Positions 1 through 6,183 are shown, counted from the stretch's first letter. The stretch is 6,273 nt of DNA from Pseudomonadota bacterium (GCA_021780015.1 JAJXZN010000132.1:1-6273); one strand, 5' to 3'. Translations and numbers: made by a program. The notes: generated by a model not told the origin, from the sequence alone.

Positions 1-4
1 GGTT

Positions 5-26
5 GGCTGGCGTAAATTTGCCAGCC
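5..26. repeat. 7-bp inverted repeat just upstream of the AraC-type gene
   Basis: GGCTGGC (5-11) and GCCAGCC (20-26) form a perfect 7-bp inverted repeat around an 8-base AT-rich centre. It ends only 3 bases before the GGAG Shine-Dalgarno (30-33). It could be an operator or a leader hairpin of the regulator gene, or the tail of an upstream transcript. No T run follows on either strand, so an intrinsic terminator is not supported. Function is inference only. Confidence 0.4.
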
Positions 27-39
27 TGCGGAGCTTCTC

Positions 40-1026
40 ATGGAGACGCTTGCCCTCACGCGTGCGAGTACGATCGGCCCGCTGGCCGATGTGATCGAGG
101 CCGCCGGCGGCTCGGCATCGCGCGTCTTCCGGATCAGCGAATTGCCGTTCGAGCTTGTCGCACGGCCGGACAGCCTCATCCTCTTGAGCGATCAGCTTCG
201 GCTCGTCGAAAATGCGGCGCGCGAAATCGGCGATGATGCGCTGGCCGCGCGGCTATCGACTGCAGGCGGCATCGCCAGTCTCGGTCCCTACGGCCAATTG
301 ATCTTGTCGTTCGATACCCTCGGGCGCGCGATTGAGGCCGGATATCGGAAATTCGCCAGCCTGCTTCAGGCCGCGACACAGATGGATCTTGTCGTTCGCG
401 ACGGCTGGGCGCGCTGGAGCTATCGCATCACCGCGCCGATTGCCGTCGGGCGGCAGCGCAACGAAATCCTCGCCCTCGGCTATATGCTCAATCTGCTGCG
501 CCAGTTTCTGGGGCCGCGCTGGACGCCGGAGGCCATCCTCGTGCCGGGTCTCTTGCAGGGGCGCGCGACGATCGAAGACATTTTCGCCGGTCATGTGGCG
601 CGCGGCGAGCGGGCGACCGTCGTCTTCCCCGCCGATCTTCTCGATGCGCCCAATCCGTCGCGCCGGGTCCAGCCACGGACGCCCGATGCGGAAATCCCGG
701 GCGAGGGCGAGTTTGTCGGCATCGCCGAGCATATGATCCGGCTCGGCCTGTTGGACGGCGGCCTAGGGATCGATCAGATCGCCGCCCGGCTTGGCCTCTC
801 GCGGCGCACGTTTCAGCGCCGGCTCGCCGCGCGCGACGTTACGTTCGAGCAATTGGCGGACGGGGTGCGGCTTGCCCAAGCCCGCGACAAAATCGGCGCG
901 GGCCGGCCCTTCACCGCGATTGCATTGGAATTGGGTTATTCCGATCCGGCGCATTTTTCGCGCGCCTTTCGCCGCTGGACGGGCGAAACGCCGCGCCGGT
1001 GGCGCGCACAGCATATGTCGCAATAA
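40..1026 (+). CDS. AraC-family transcriptional regulator
   Basis: A 328-residue DNA-binding regulator. The C-terminal part is a clear AraC/XylS double helix-turn-helix. The first HTH is around residues 242-262 (IDQIAARLGLSRRTFQRRL). The second is around 291-315 (AIALELGYSDPAHFSRAFRRW), followed by the family's TGETPRRWR ending. Residues about 15-205 resemble the arabinose-binding-like N-terminal domain found in the longer, OruR/ArgR-like AraC regulators (a family-level judgement by eye). That domain senses a small ligand or mediates dimerisation, and no ligand can be named. The ATG at 40 is supported by GGAG at 30-33 with a 6-base spacer. The gene is complete, at the usual length for this subclass. 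It converges with the TPR lipoprotein gene, 15 bases between stops, so the two are unlikely to share control. Its target is probably upstream of the window or elsewhere. Confidence 0.92.
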   Translation: METLALTRASTIGPLADVIEAAGGSASRVFRISELPFELVARPDSLILLSDQLRLVENAAREIGDDALAARLSTAGGIASLGPYGQLILSFDTLGRAIEAGYRKFASLLQAATQMDLVVRDGWARWSYRITAPIAVGRQRNEILALGYMLNLLRQFLGPRWTPEAILVPGLLQGRATIEDIFAGHVARGERATVVFPADLLDAPNPSRRVQPRTPDAEIPGEGEFVGIAEHMIRLGLLDGGLGIDQIAARLGLSRRTFQRRLAARDVTFEQLADGVRLAQARDKIGAGRPFTAIALELGYSDPAHFSRAFRRWTGETPRRWRAQHMSQ

Positions 1027-1041
1027 TCTGTCGGGATAATT

Positions 1042-1902
1042 TTAAGCGCGTCCGACCCGCGCCTGGCCGTCGCGGGCGATCTTATTGTTGGGATCGAAGG
1101 CGAGCGCGTGGTCGTAGGATTCTGCCGCTTTGGCGCGATTGCCGAGCTTTTCATAGGCGAGGCCGAGGCCCGCCCAGGCATTGGCGTCCTTGTTGTTGAC
1201 GTTCAGCGCAGCATTGAAGTCTTCGACCGCCTTGGCCGGCTGGCCGATGGCAATCAGGCTCTCGCCGCGCGCCTCATAGGGGGCACCGACAAACGGGTCG
1301 CGATCGATCGCATTGTCGAAATCGGTGATCGCCGCCTGATAATTGCCCTGGCGCTGAAAGATCAGGCCGCGGGCGTGATAGGCTTGCGCGTTCTCGGGAT
1401 TGAGCCGGATCGCGGTGTCGAGATCGGCGCGCGCCTGGTCGAGCTTGCCCTGGACGCGCAACAGATTGGCGCGGCCGATATAGGCCGGCGCATGGTTCGG
1501 ATTGGCGATGATCGCCTGATTGAAATCGGCCAAGGCGAGATCGTCGTGCTGCGTCTGCCTATAAGCGAGCGCGCGATTGGTCAGCGCCGCCGCATCATTG
1601 GGGTTCAGCTTGATCGCCTGGGTGAAATCGGCGATCGCCGCATCATACTGGCCGGTCCGCGCATAAGCGACGCCGCGCGTATTATAGGCTTCCGGGCTGC
1701 TGGGATTGCGCTGGATGACATCGGTCAGCGAGGCGATGTTGGTCTGCGAATCCTGCGGCGATTCCTGCGAGACCTCGGCAACGCCTGCCCCTGTCGGCCC
1801 CAGCGAACTGCCATTTTCGCAGGCAGCAAGGCCAAGTGTCGCCAGCAAAAGTGTCGCCAGCAAAAGCGTCGTCAGCGCGGAGGGGCGTCGAATCAATATC
1901 AT
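1042..1902 (-). CDS. TPR-repeat lipoprotein
   Basis: A 286-residue exported lipoprotein. The N-terminus has two arginines (R5, R6), a hydrophobic core rich in Leu, Ala and Thr, and a lipobox LAAC with the lipidated Cys at residue 28. The next residue is Glu, not Asp, so transfer to the outer membrane is plausible. A short polar linker follows (29-55). Six consecutive 34-residue TPR units then run 70-103, 104-137, 138-171, 172-205, 206-239 and 240-273, each with the usual A-Y/N-x-x-R-G...A-x-x-D-F-x-x-A-I...P-N pattern. A helix at 55-69 may cap the array. TPR arrays are protein-binding scaffolds, and NlpI-like periplasmic roles are possible but unproven. I start at the ATG at 1902, not at the in-frame codon 13 residues earlier. 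This start has a GGGGA 10 bases upstream and puts the signal peptide at the N-terminus. The gene lies downstream of rpsU on the same strand, separated by a terminator. Confidence 0.93.
   Translation of the reverse strand: MILIRRPSALTTLLLATLLLATLGLAACENGSSLGPTGAGVAEVSQESPQDSQTNIASLTDVIQRNPSSPEAYNTRGVAYARTGQYDAAIADFTQAIKLNPNDAAALTNRALAYRQTQHDDLALADFNQAIIANPNHAPAYIGRANLLRVQGKLDQARADLDTAIRLNPENAQAYHARGLIFQRQGNYQAAITDFDNAIDRDPFVGAPYEARGESLIAIGQPAKAVEDFNAALNVNNKDANAWAGLGLAYEKLGNRAKAAESYDHALAFDPNNKIARDGQARVGRA
1836..1876. repeat. 15-bp tandem repeat inside the lipoprotein signal sequence
   Basis: The 15-mer GTGTCGCCAGCAAAA occurs at 1836-1850 and again, identically, at 1851-1865. A decayed third part (GCGTCGTCAGC) follows to 1876. 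On the coding (minus) strand it encodes the repeated pentapeptide LLLAT, the hydrophobic core of the signal peptide. The unit length is a multiple of three, so copy-number change would lengthen or shorten the core without a frameshift. Confidence 0.85.
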
Positions 1903-1976
1903 CGAATTCAGGTCCCCGATCCGTCCGTTCCTGCCACACACGGGCGCTCGGAAACGGTACGATCAGACGATGCGCC

Positions 1977-1991
1977 AGATCACGGTGATCT
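1977..1991. promoter_or_regulatory. Perfect 15-bp palindrome, candidate operator
   Basis: AGATCAC-G-GTGATCT is a perfect 7-1-7 inverted repeat in the non-coding stretch 1903-2203, about 75 bases upstream of the lipoprotein start. Its size and symmetry fit a binding site for a dimeric HTH regulator. I found no convincing -35/-10 pair around it, so its role is a guess. The rest of this stretch holds a GC-rich palindrome (2041-2079) and the rpsU terminator (2159-2191). Confidence 0.35.
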
Positions 1992-2040
1992 TGGACCGAA
2001 CCGCTCCAACATCGGCACGTGATCGCTTCTATCACTGGAA

Positions 2041-2079
2041 GCGGATGCGCGAAAACGCGGGAGTCCTTTTCGCATCCGC
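2041..2079. repeat. Intergenic palindromic repeat, copy B
   Basis: The left arm 2041-2055 (GCGGATGCG, one bulged C, GAAAA) pairs with the right arm 2067-2079 (TTTTCGCATCCGC) around an 11-base loop, giving a 13-bp stem. The arms match copy A (4291-4341) in the core GGATGCGAAAA and in having a CG-containing loop between the A and T runs. It lies downstream of the rpsU terminator and upstream of the lipoprotein gene. It lacks a terminal T run, so it reads as a dispersed palindrome, not a terminator. Confidence 0.6.
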
Positions 2080-2158
2080 CCTGGGACCTTTAGGCCCCGG
2101 TAATCCGGCAAGATTGCGACCAATCCCGCCGGCGCCTTGCAGAAAAACTTCGATGTCG

Positions 2159-2191
2159 AAAAACCACGCGCGGCCGATACGCCGTGCGCGG
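2159..2191 (-). terminator. Rho-independent terminator of rpsU
   Basis: On the minus strand, 12 bases after the rpsU stop, an 11-position stem (arms 2181-2191 and 2164-2174, with one A-C mismatch and one G-U pair) closes a 6-base loop. It is followed directly by five U (2159-2163). The GC-rich stem plus U run is the standard intrinsic terminator layout. It should separate rpsU transcription from the downstream lipoprotein gene. Confidence 0.75.
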
Positions 2192-2203
2192 CGGCGCTGC
2201 GCG

Positions 2204-2443
2204 CTAGCGCGCGCCGACCGCCGGCTTCGCCTTCACCGGCAATAGACCTTCGCGCTGCAATTTCTTCCGCGCCAATTTGCGCGCCCGGCGCACCGCTTCG
2301 GCCTTTTCACGCGCCCGCTTCTCGGAGGGCTTCTCGTAATGGCCGCGAAGCTTCATCTCGCGGAAAATCCCTTCGCGCTGCATCTTCTTCTTCAGCGCCT
2401 TCAGGGCCTGGTCAACATTATTGTCTCGAACCAGAACTTGCAC
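2204..2443 (-). CDS. rpsU: 30S ribosomal protein S21
   Basis: A 79-residue basic protein of the small ribosomal subunit, near the platform that helps initiation on mRNAs. The N-terminus reads (M)[19 protein letters not shown], then [23 protein letters not shown] and a Lys/Arg-rich helical tail. This is the typical alphaproteobacterial S21 pattern, with a slightly longer C-terminus than the enterobacterial form. I place the start at the GTG at 2443. The conserved family start MQVLV begins there, and AAGGA (2451-2455) lies 7 bases upstream. The ATG at 2476 would add 11 unconserved residues and skip this Shine-Dalgarno. The stop codon TAG sits inside a 14-bp palindrome (2199-2212). The gene follows purK on the same strand, with 148 bases between them that hold a plausible promoter, and it ends at a good terminator. 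Confidence 0.96.
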   Translation of the reverse strand: MQVLVRDNNVDQALKALKKKMQREGIFREMKLRGHYEKPSEKRAREKAEAVRRARKLARKKLQREGLLPVKAKPAVGAR

Positions 2444-2519
2444 GCGGCGATCCTTGTCTTGCGCCGACGGCCTCACGCCTCGGCAGTGATGGAATTAGAC
2501 TTTCGGGAATAGAATCGCC

Positions 2520-2533
2520 GGCGCAGAAGCGCC
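2520..2533. repeat. Small GC hairpin in the rpsU leader
   Basis: GGCGC-AGAA-GCGCC forms a perfect 5-bp stem with a 4-base loop. It lies between the proposed rpsU promoter and the GTG start, so it would be in the 5' end of the rpsU transcript. It is too short to claim a function. Confidence 0.25.
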
Positions 2534-2549
2534 ACGATCCGAAGCCCGG

Positions 2550-2578
2550 CAGATAGCAGAGTCGATCGGTCTTGTCCA
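2550..2578 (-). promoter_or_regulatory. Candidate rpsU promoter
   Basis: On the minus strand TGGACA (2573-2578) is followed after exactly 17 bases by TATCTG (2550-2555). The -35 matches the sigma-70 consensus at 5 of 6 positions; the -10 is weaker. It lies just after the purK stop (2592). It predicts a start near 2543 and a leader of about 100 bases. This would let rpsU be expressed apart from purEK, as a ribosomal protein gene should be. Judged by eye only. Confidence 0.4.
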
Positions 2579-2591
2579 GGGAAAGGCGGCT

Positions 2592-3707
2592 TCAACCGTC
2601 GTGATCCAGGACGCGTGTCACATGACCCATTTTGCGGCCCGGCCGGGCCTCCGCCTTGCCATAGAGGTGAAGACACGCGCCGGGCTCGCGCAGGATGGCG
2701 TCGTAAGCGTTGGCATCGTCGCCGATCAGATTGCGCATTTCGACCGCGGCTCCGTGGCGGCGGGTGGTGCCCAACGGCCAGCCGGCGATGGCGCGGATAT
2801 GCTGCTCGAATTGCGAGCAGATGGCGCTGTCGAGCGTCCAATGGCCGGAATTGTGGACGCGCGGGGCGATCTCGTTGACGCGGATCGTCTGTACCAAGCG
2901 GCCGTTTTCGTCCGGCTCGTCGGTCACGAAGAGCTCGACGGCGAGGATGCCGATATAATCGAGCGCCTCGGCGATCTTGCGGGCGGTGGCCATGGCCGCC
3001 GCGGCGCAGTCGGCGTCGATCTTGGCCGGGGCGCGGCTGACGCTGAGAATATGATTGGCGTGGACGTTTTCGGTCACGTCATAGGCGGCAAAGGCGCCAT
3101 CGAGGCCGCGCGCGGCGATGACCGAGACTTCCTTGGTGAAGGGAACGAAGCCTTCGAGAATTGAGGGCGCACCGCCGAGGCCGCGAAAAATCGCGCCGAG
3201 ATCCGAGCCTTCGCGAATCGTCACCTGGCCCTTGCCGTCGTAACCCAATCGGCGCGTCTTCAGGATCGACGGGCGGCCGAGTTCGCCGACCGCCCGGGCC
3301 AAGGCGCCGGCGTCCTCGACGGACCGATAGGGCGCCGTGGCAATGCCGAGATCGTTGAGAAAATCCTTTTCCGTCAGCCGGTCCTGGCTCGCCGCGAGCG
3401 CCGCGGGGCCGGGTCGCACCGGCCGCAGCGCCGCCAGCAGTTCCGCCGTATGCGCCGGGATGTTCTCGAATTCATAGGTCACGACATCGACCGCTTCGGC
3501 GAAGGCCTGCAGGGCGGCTTCATTGTCATAGGCCGCGACGGTCTTTGCCGCGCAGACATCGAAAGCGGGATTGTCGGTCTCGGGCGCGAAAATATGGGTC
3601 TTGAGGCCGAGCCGGGCGGCGGCCGTCGCCAGCATTCGGCCCAATTGGCCGCCGCCGAGAATCCCGATCGTATCGCCCGGCGACAGCCGCTCTGCCATCG
3701 GCGTCAC
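2592..3707 (-). CDS. purK: N5-carboxyaminoimidazole ribonucleotide synthase (PurK)
   Basis: This cytoplasmic ATP-grasp enzyme of purine synthesis uses ATP and bicarbonate to turn AIR into N5-CAIR, which PurE then rearranges. At 371 residues it has family length. The N-terminal nucleotide-binding turn is GGGQLGRM (18-25). YEFENIP follows at 78-84 and the ATP-binding Lys loop [12 protein letters not shown] at 150-161. [13 protein letters not shown] lies near 185-197, and the catalytic, metal-binding [13 protein letters not shown] at 278-290. The GTG at 3707 overlaps the purE TGA as GTGA, a usual arrangement for coupled translation. The ATG at 3698 (three codons in) is an alternative start, and neither has a strong Shine-Dalgarno. 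No clear terminator follows. The gene is co-transcribed with purE by inference from the overlap. Confidence 0.97.
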   Translation of the reverse strand: MTPMAERLSPGDTIGILGGGQLGRMLATAAARLGLKTHIFAPETDNPAFDVCAAKTVAAYDNEAALQAFAEAVDVVTYEFENIPAHTAELLAALRPVRPGPAALAASQDRLTEKDFLNDLGIATAPYRSVEDAGALARAVGELGRPSILKTRRLGYDGKGQVTIREGSDLGAIFRGLGGAPSILEGFVPFTKEVSVIAARGLDGAFAAYDVTENVHANHILSVSRAPAKIDADCAAAAMATARKIAEALDYIGILAVELFVTDEPDENGRLVQTIRVNEIAPRVHNSGHWTLDSAICSQFEQHIRAIAGWPLGTTRRHGAAVEMRNLIGDDANAYDAILREPGACLHLYGKAEARPGRKMGHVTRVLDHDG

Positions 3708-4189
3708 TCGGGATGTTTGGCGACCGCGGCCGTCTGAGCCGCGCGCCAGTCCGCGAGCCGGGCGGCGAGCGCCTTGTCGTCAAGAGCCAGGATTGCGGCG
3801 GCAAGCAGCGCCGCATTGACGGCGCCGGCTTCGCCGATGGCCAGGCAGCCGACCGGCACGCCCGCCGGCATCTGGACGATAGAATAGAGAGAGTCCTGGC
3901 CGGAGAGCGCCTTGGTCTCGACCGGCACGCCGAGAACGGGTAGCGGCGTCATGGCGGCGGTCATTCCCGGCAGGTGCGCCGCACCGCCGGCGCCGGCGAT
4001 GATCACCTTGAAGCCCGCCGCCTCGGCGCCTTTGGCGAATTTAACGAGCCGGTCGGGCGTGCGATGCGCCGAGACGATTTCCGCGGAATAGCCGACGCCG
4101 AGCTTGTCGAGCGTCTCGGCCGCATGGTGCATCGTCTTCCAATCGGACTGGCTACCCATCACGATGGCGACAAGTTTGGGAGCGGACAT
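3704..4189 (-). CDS. purE: N5-carboxyaminoimidazole ribonucleotide mutase (PurE, class I)
   Basis: PurE moves the carboxyl group of N5-CAIR to give CAIR, the step after PurK in purine synthesis. The protein has 161 residues, the normal class I size. Visible motifs are MGSQSDW (11-17) binding the substrate phosphate, SAHRTP (40-45) with the catalytic His42, [11 protein letters not shown] (66-76), PVLGVPV (84-90) and [12 protein letters not shown] (103-114). The frame stays open upstream to 4396. The conserved N-terminus nevertheless begins at the ATG at 4189, which has AAGG (4195-4198) 5 bases before it. The upstream extension runs through two inverted repeats and shows no family similarity. 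First gene of the purEK pair, reading away from the aldo/keto reductase gene. An unusually strong inverted repeat (4239-4266) lies about 50 bases upstream and may affect its expression. Confidence 0.97.
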   Translation of the reverse strand: MSAPKLVAIVMGSQSDWKTMHHAAETLDKLGVGYSAEIVSAHRTPDRLVKFAKGAEAAGFKVIIAGAGGAAHLPGMTAAMTPLPVLGVPVETKALSGQDSLYSIVQMPAGVPVGCLAIGEAGAVNAALLAAAILALDDKALAARLADWRAAQTAAVAKHPE

Positions 4190-4232
4190 GAAGACCTTGC
4201 GGGCACGGCCGGAAAGAAAGGCGTGGTCATAG

Positions 4233-4276
4233 ATCGCGATGCCTTTAGGTGACAACCTAAAGGCATATAACGCGAT
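4233..4276. promoter_or_regulatory. Strong inverted repeat upstream of purE
   Basis: ATGCCTTTAGGT (4239-4250), the centre GACA, and ACCTAAAGGCAT (4255-4266) form a perfect 12-4-12 inverted repeat. An outer ATCGCG (4233-4238) / CGCGAT (4271-4276) pair lengthens it across a short bulge. On the minus strand the -10-like TTATAT (4265-4270) overlaps its edge, though no good -35 was found. It could be an operator at the purE promoter or a hairpin in the purE leader. No T run follows on either strand, so it is not an intrinsic terminator. Confidence 0.55.
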
Positions 4277-4290
4277 CGATTCTATTAAGT

Positions 4291-4341
4291 TAGAGCGGGA
4301 TTCATGCGAAAAACCGCTCACACTTTTCGCATCCCGCTCTA
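4291..4341. repeat. Intergenic palindromic repeat, copy A
   Basis: The left arm 4291-4312 (TAGAGCGGGAT, four extra bases, GCGAAAA) pairs with the right arm 4324-4341 (TTTTCGCATCCCGCTCTA). The result is an 18-bp stem with a 4-base bulge and an 11-base loop (ACCGCTCACAC). The core matches copy B at 2041-2079. From memory, palindromes with this GAAAA...CTTTTCG style are scattered between genes in many Hyphomicrobiales genomes. The remainder of the intergenic region, 4342-4511, shows nothing I can name, and I found no convincing promoter for the downstream reductase. Confidence 0.7.
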
Positions 4342-4521
4342 GACGAAGGGGGGCTGGCGCGCAAGCGCGGCGCATTTCGCCGCGGGCCGCCGTCACATCG
4401 GCGCAAACAGAAGCTGCGCCTATGGCCGCCCGGTCGCGGCCGCACGCCTCGTTTCAAAGCTGCGGCAGGCGCGCTAAGAAGGCGTCGTATCATCCGGCGT
4501 CGCGTTGGAATAGGAAGAGAC

Positions 4522-5394
4522 ATGGCCATCGAGGTTTCCGCCGCCAGCGCAGGTCAAATCGAGATCGGCGGCGATTTCACCGTCAATCGATTCGGCTTCG
4601 GCGCCATGCGGCTGACGGGCAAAAGCATCTGGGGCGATCCCGTCGATCCCGCCGCGGCGCGCGAGACGCTGCGCTTGTTGCCGAAGCTTGGCATCAATTT
4701 CATCGACACGGCGGATGCCTATGGCCCCTTCGTCAGCGAGGACCTGATCTGCGAGGTGCTGCACCCCTACGATCACATTCTTGTCGCGACCAAGGGCGGG
4801 CTGACGCGGCCCGGCCCCGAGACCTGGCGGCCGCTCGGCCGGCCGGAATATCTGCGCCAATGCGTGATGATGAGCCTGCGGCGCCTGCGCGTCGATCGCA
4901 TCGATCTCTGGCAATTGCACCGGATCGATCCGGCGGTGCCGCGCGACGAGCAGTTTTCGGTGATCGCCGCGATGCGCAAGGAAGGCCTCATTCGCCATGT
5001 CGGCCTTTGCGATGTCGGCGTCGACGACATCGAGGCGGCGCATAAGTATTTTCCGGTCGCGACGGTGCAAAACCGCTTCAATATCGTCAATCGCTCGAGC
5101 GAGGACGTGCTTGCCTATTGCGAGCAGAACAATATCGGCTTCATTCCCTGGGCGCCGCTCGCCGCTGGCGCGTTGGCGCATCCGGGCTCGGCTTTGATGC
5201 AGACGGCCAAGACGCTCAAGGCGACGGCGAGCCAAGTGGCGCTTGCCTGGATATTGAAGCGCTCGAAGAACATGCTGCCGATCCCAGGCACGGCCAATCC
5301 CGAGCATCTGATCGAGAATGTCGCTGCCGCCACGCTCGAACTCAGCAACGAAGCGTTTGCCGCGCTCGATCAGCAGGGCCGCGACGCACTCTGA
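4522..5394 (+). CDS. Aldo/keto reductase, YdbC-like
   Basis: A 290-residue cytoplasmic NADPH-dependent oxidoreductase of the (beta/alpha)8-barrel AKR superfamily. The family tetrad is complete: Asp62 and Tyr67 in FIDTADAYG, Lys91 in ATKGG, His133 in [20 protein letters not shown] (21-33) is the usual first strand and loop. [21 protein letters not shown], the WAPLAAGAL loop and [14 protein letters not shown] near the end are the later barrel strands and cofactor-phosphate loop. The overall pattern, including the GP..V.E loop after the tyrosine, is closest to the E. coli YdbC/pyridoxal-reductase-like group as I remember it. The substrate is not predictable. The ATG at 4522 is preceded by AGGAAG (4512-4517). 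It is transcribed away from purE and converges with the HAD gene, 9 bases between stops. Confidence 0.93.
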   Translation: MAIEVSAASAGQIEIGGDFTVNRFGFGAMRLTGKSIWGDPVDPAAARETLRLLPKLGINFIDTADAYGPFVSEDLICEVLHPYDHILVATKGGLTRPGPETWRPLGRPEYLRQCVMMSLRRLRVDRIDLWQLHRIDPAVPRDEQFSVIAAMRKEGLIRHVGLCDVGVDDIEAAHKYFPVATVQNRFNIVNRSSEDVLAYCEQNNIGFIPWAPLAAGALAHPGSALMQTAKTLKATASQVALAWILKRSKNMLPIPGTANPEHLIENVAAATLELSNEAFAALDQQGRDAL

Positions 5395-5403
5395 ACGGAA
5401 GGT

Positions 5404-6117
5404 TCAGCTCTCGAGAGCATCGGCCAAAGCGATAAGGTCGGCTGCAGCAACATCGACCGGGACATTCGGGGCGCGTTCGCCTTTGCCCGGCCCATGCTCA
5501 TCCGGCCGCGCGATATGCGCGGTTTTGAGGCCGAGTGCCGCCGCAGAGGCGAGGTCGGAACTGTGGCAGGCGACCATCATGCAATCGTGCGGGGCGAGGC
5601 CGAAGGCTTCGGCCGCATCCCGATAAAGCCGCGGCTTCGGCTTGTAATCGCGCGAGAGATCAGCGCCGAGGATCGCATCCCAGCGAAAGTCGTTATGCCG
5701 CGCAAGATCGGCCTGCAGCGCGATATTGCCGTTCGAGAGCGGCGCGAGCCAAAAGCGCGTTCGTAAACGCGCAAGCGCCGGCGGCACATCGGGCCAGGCG
5801 TCGAGCCGGTGCCAGGCCAAGTTCAATTCGGCGCGCGTCGCCTCGTCGAGACCGGCAAGGCCGAAACGCGGCAGGATGCGATCGAGGTTGCGGCGGTGGA
5901 TGACATCGAGCCGCACGTAAGCTTCGCGCCCGGCGCGGATTTGCTCCATCCCGGCCTGATATTCGCCGCGCCAGGCATCGGCGAACGCGCCCCAGTCGAG
6001 CCCGACGCCGCGCGGGGCGAGCAGCTGTTCGGCGGCGCGCGCAACGCCGCTGCGGAAATCGACCAGCGTGCCGAACATGTCGAAAAATAGGGCTTTTACC
6101 GTGGGGCTCTTGGCCAA
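5404..6117 (-). CDS. HAD-superfamily hydrolase, haloacid dehalogenase type II-like
   Basis: A 237-residue protein with all four HAD motifs. Motif I is FFDMFGTLVD, with nucleophile Asp13 and no Asp at +2, as in haloacid dehalogenases rather than phosphatases. Arg50 lies in AWRGEY, matching the substrate-carboxylate Arg of L-2-haloacid dehalogenases. Motif II is SNG (128-130), motif III Lys159 in DYKPKPRLY, motif IV MVACHSSDLASA with Asp188. The helical cap lies about 23-110. In characterised L-2-haloacid dehalogenases motif IV reads SSNAWD. Here His and Ala replace its Asn and first Ser, so dehalogenase activity is uncertain and the true substrate unknown. The start is TTG at 6117, with AAGAGGA ending 7 bases upstream. 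The ATG at 6124 is out of frame, and the next in-frame Met would remove the nucleophile. It is divergent from the ArsR-type gene and may share its operator region. Confidence 0.9.
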   Translation of the reverse strand: MAKSPTVKALFFDMFGTLVDFRSGVARAAEQLLAPRGVGLDWGAFADAWRGEYQAGMEQIRAGREAYVRLDVIHRRNLDRILPRFGLAGLDEATRAELNLAWHRLDAWPDVPPALARLRTRFWLAPLSNGNIALQADLARHNDFRWDAILGADLSRDYKPKPRLYRDAAEAFGLAPHDCMMVACHSSDLASAAALGLKTAHIARPDEHGPGKGERAPNVPVDVAAADLIALADALES

Positions 6118-6129
6118 GGTTCATTCCTC

Positions 6130-6158
6130 TTGACGCGGTTCTTCGGTCCCGTTATATA
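6130..6158 (+). promoter_or_regulatory. Promoter of the ArsR-type gene
   Basis: TTGACG (6130-6135) and TATATA (6153-6158) are separated by exactly 17 bases, the best sigma-70-like pair in the window. Transcription would begin near 6165, about 27 bases before the ATG. The -10 lies in the palindrome GTTATATAAC (6151-6160), so the same element could also act as a -10 for the divergent HAD gene, although I see no good -35 in that direction. Confidence 0.6.
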
Positions 6159-6183
6159 ACCATTAAGGTATATAACCTAATGG
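6151..6183. promoter_or_regulatory. Probable operator of the ArsR-type regulator
   Basis: CCATTAAGGT (6160-6169) and ACCTAATGG (6175-6183) form a 9-bp inverted repeat with one bulged base around ATATA. In addition TATATAACC occurs twice as a perfect direct repeat, at 6153-6161 and 6169-6177, 16 bases apart. The elements cover the -10 and the predicted transcription start. That is where autorepressing ArsR/SmtB dimers usually bind. Binding by the adjacent gene product is inference. Confidence 0.6.

Noticed and set aside
1024..1045. Bidirectional terminator between the AraC-type and lipoprotein genes
   Set aside because: The 15-base gap is AT-rich but I could not form a stem of useful length. 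Any terminator would have to lie inside the coding ends.
1108..2022. Long plus-strand open frame (304 codons) opposite the TPR lipoprotein
   Set aside because: It mirrors the repeated TPR coding strand, has low-complexity Ile/Arg/Gly content without a recognisable domain, and lies over a gene with six clear TPR units and a lipobox.
4291..4341. Copy A palindrome as an intrinsic terminator
   Set aside because: The stem is strong but no T run follows on either strand, and no gene ends next to it: the flanking genes diverge from this region.
4190..4396. N-terminal extension of purE by 69 residues
   Set aside because: The frame is open but passes through two inverted repeats, has no conserved residues, and the family N-terminus with its own Shine-Dalgarno starts at 4189.
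4452..4480. Promoter for the aldo/keto reductase (TTTCAA, 17 bases, TAAGAA)
   Set aside because: Only about half the positions match the consensus in each box, which is no better than chance in this region.
4239..5045. Plus-strand open frame of 268 codons starting in the 4239 palindrome
   Set aside because: It is Arg/Ala-rich out-of-frame translation running into the aldo/keto reductase, with no ribosome site or family similarity.
4474..5307. Minus-strand open frame of 277 codons opposite the aldo/keto reductase
   Set aside because: The reductase frame has the complete catalytic tetrad and a good Shine-Dalgarno. The antisense frame is a GC-rich shadow.
5395..5403. Terminator between the converging reductase and HAD genes
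   Set aside because: There are only 9 bases and no hairpin.
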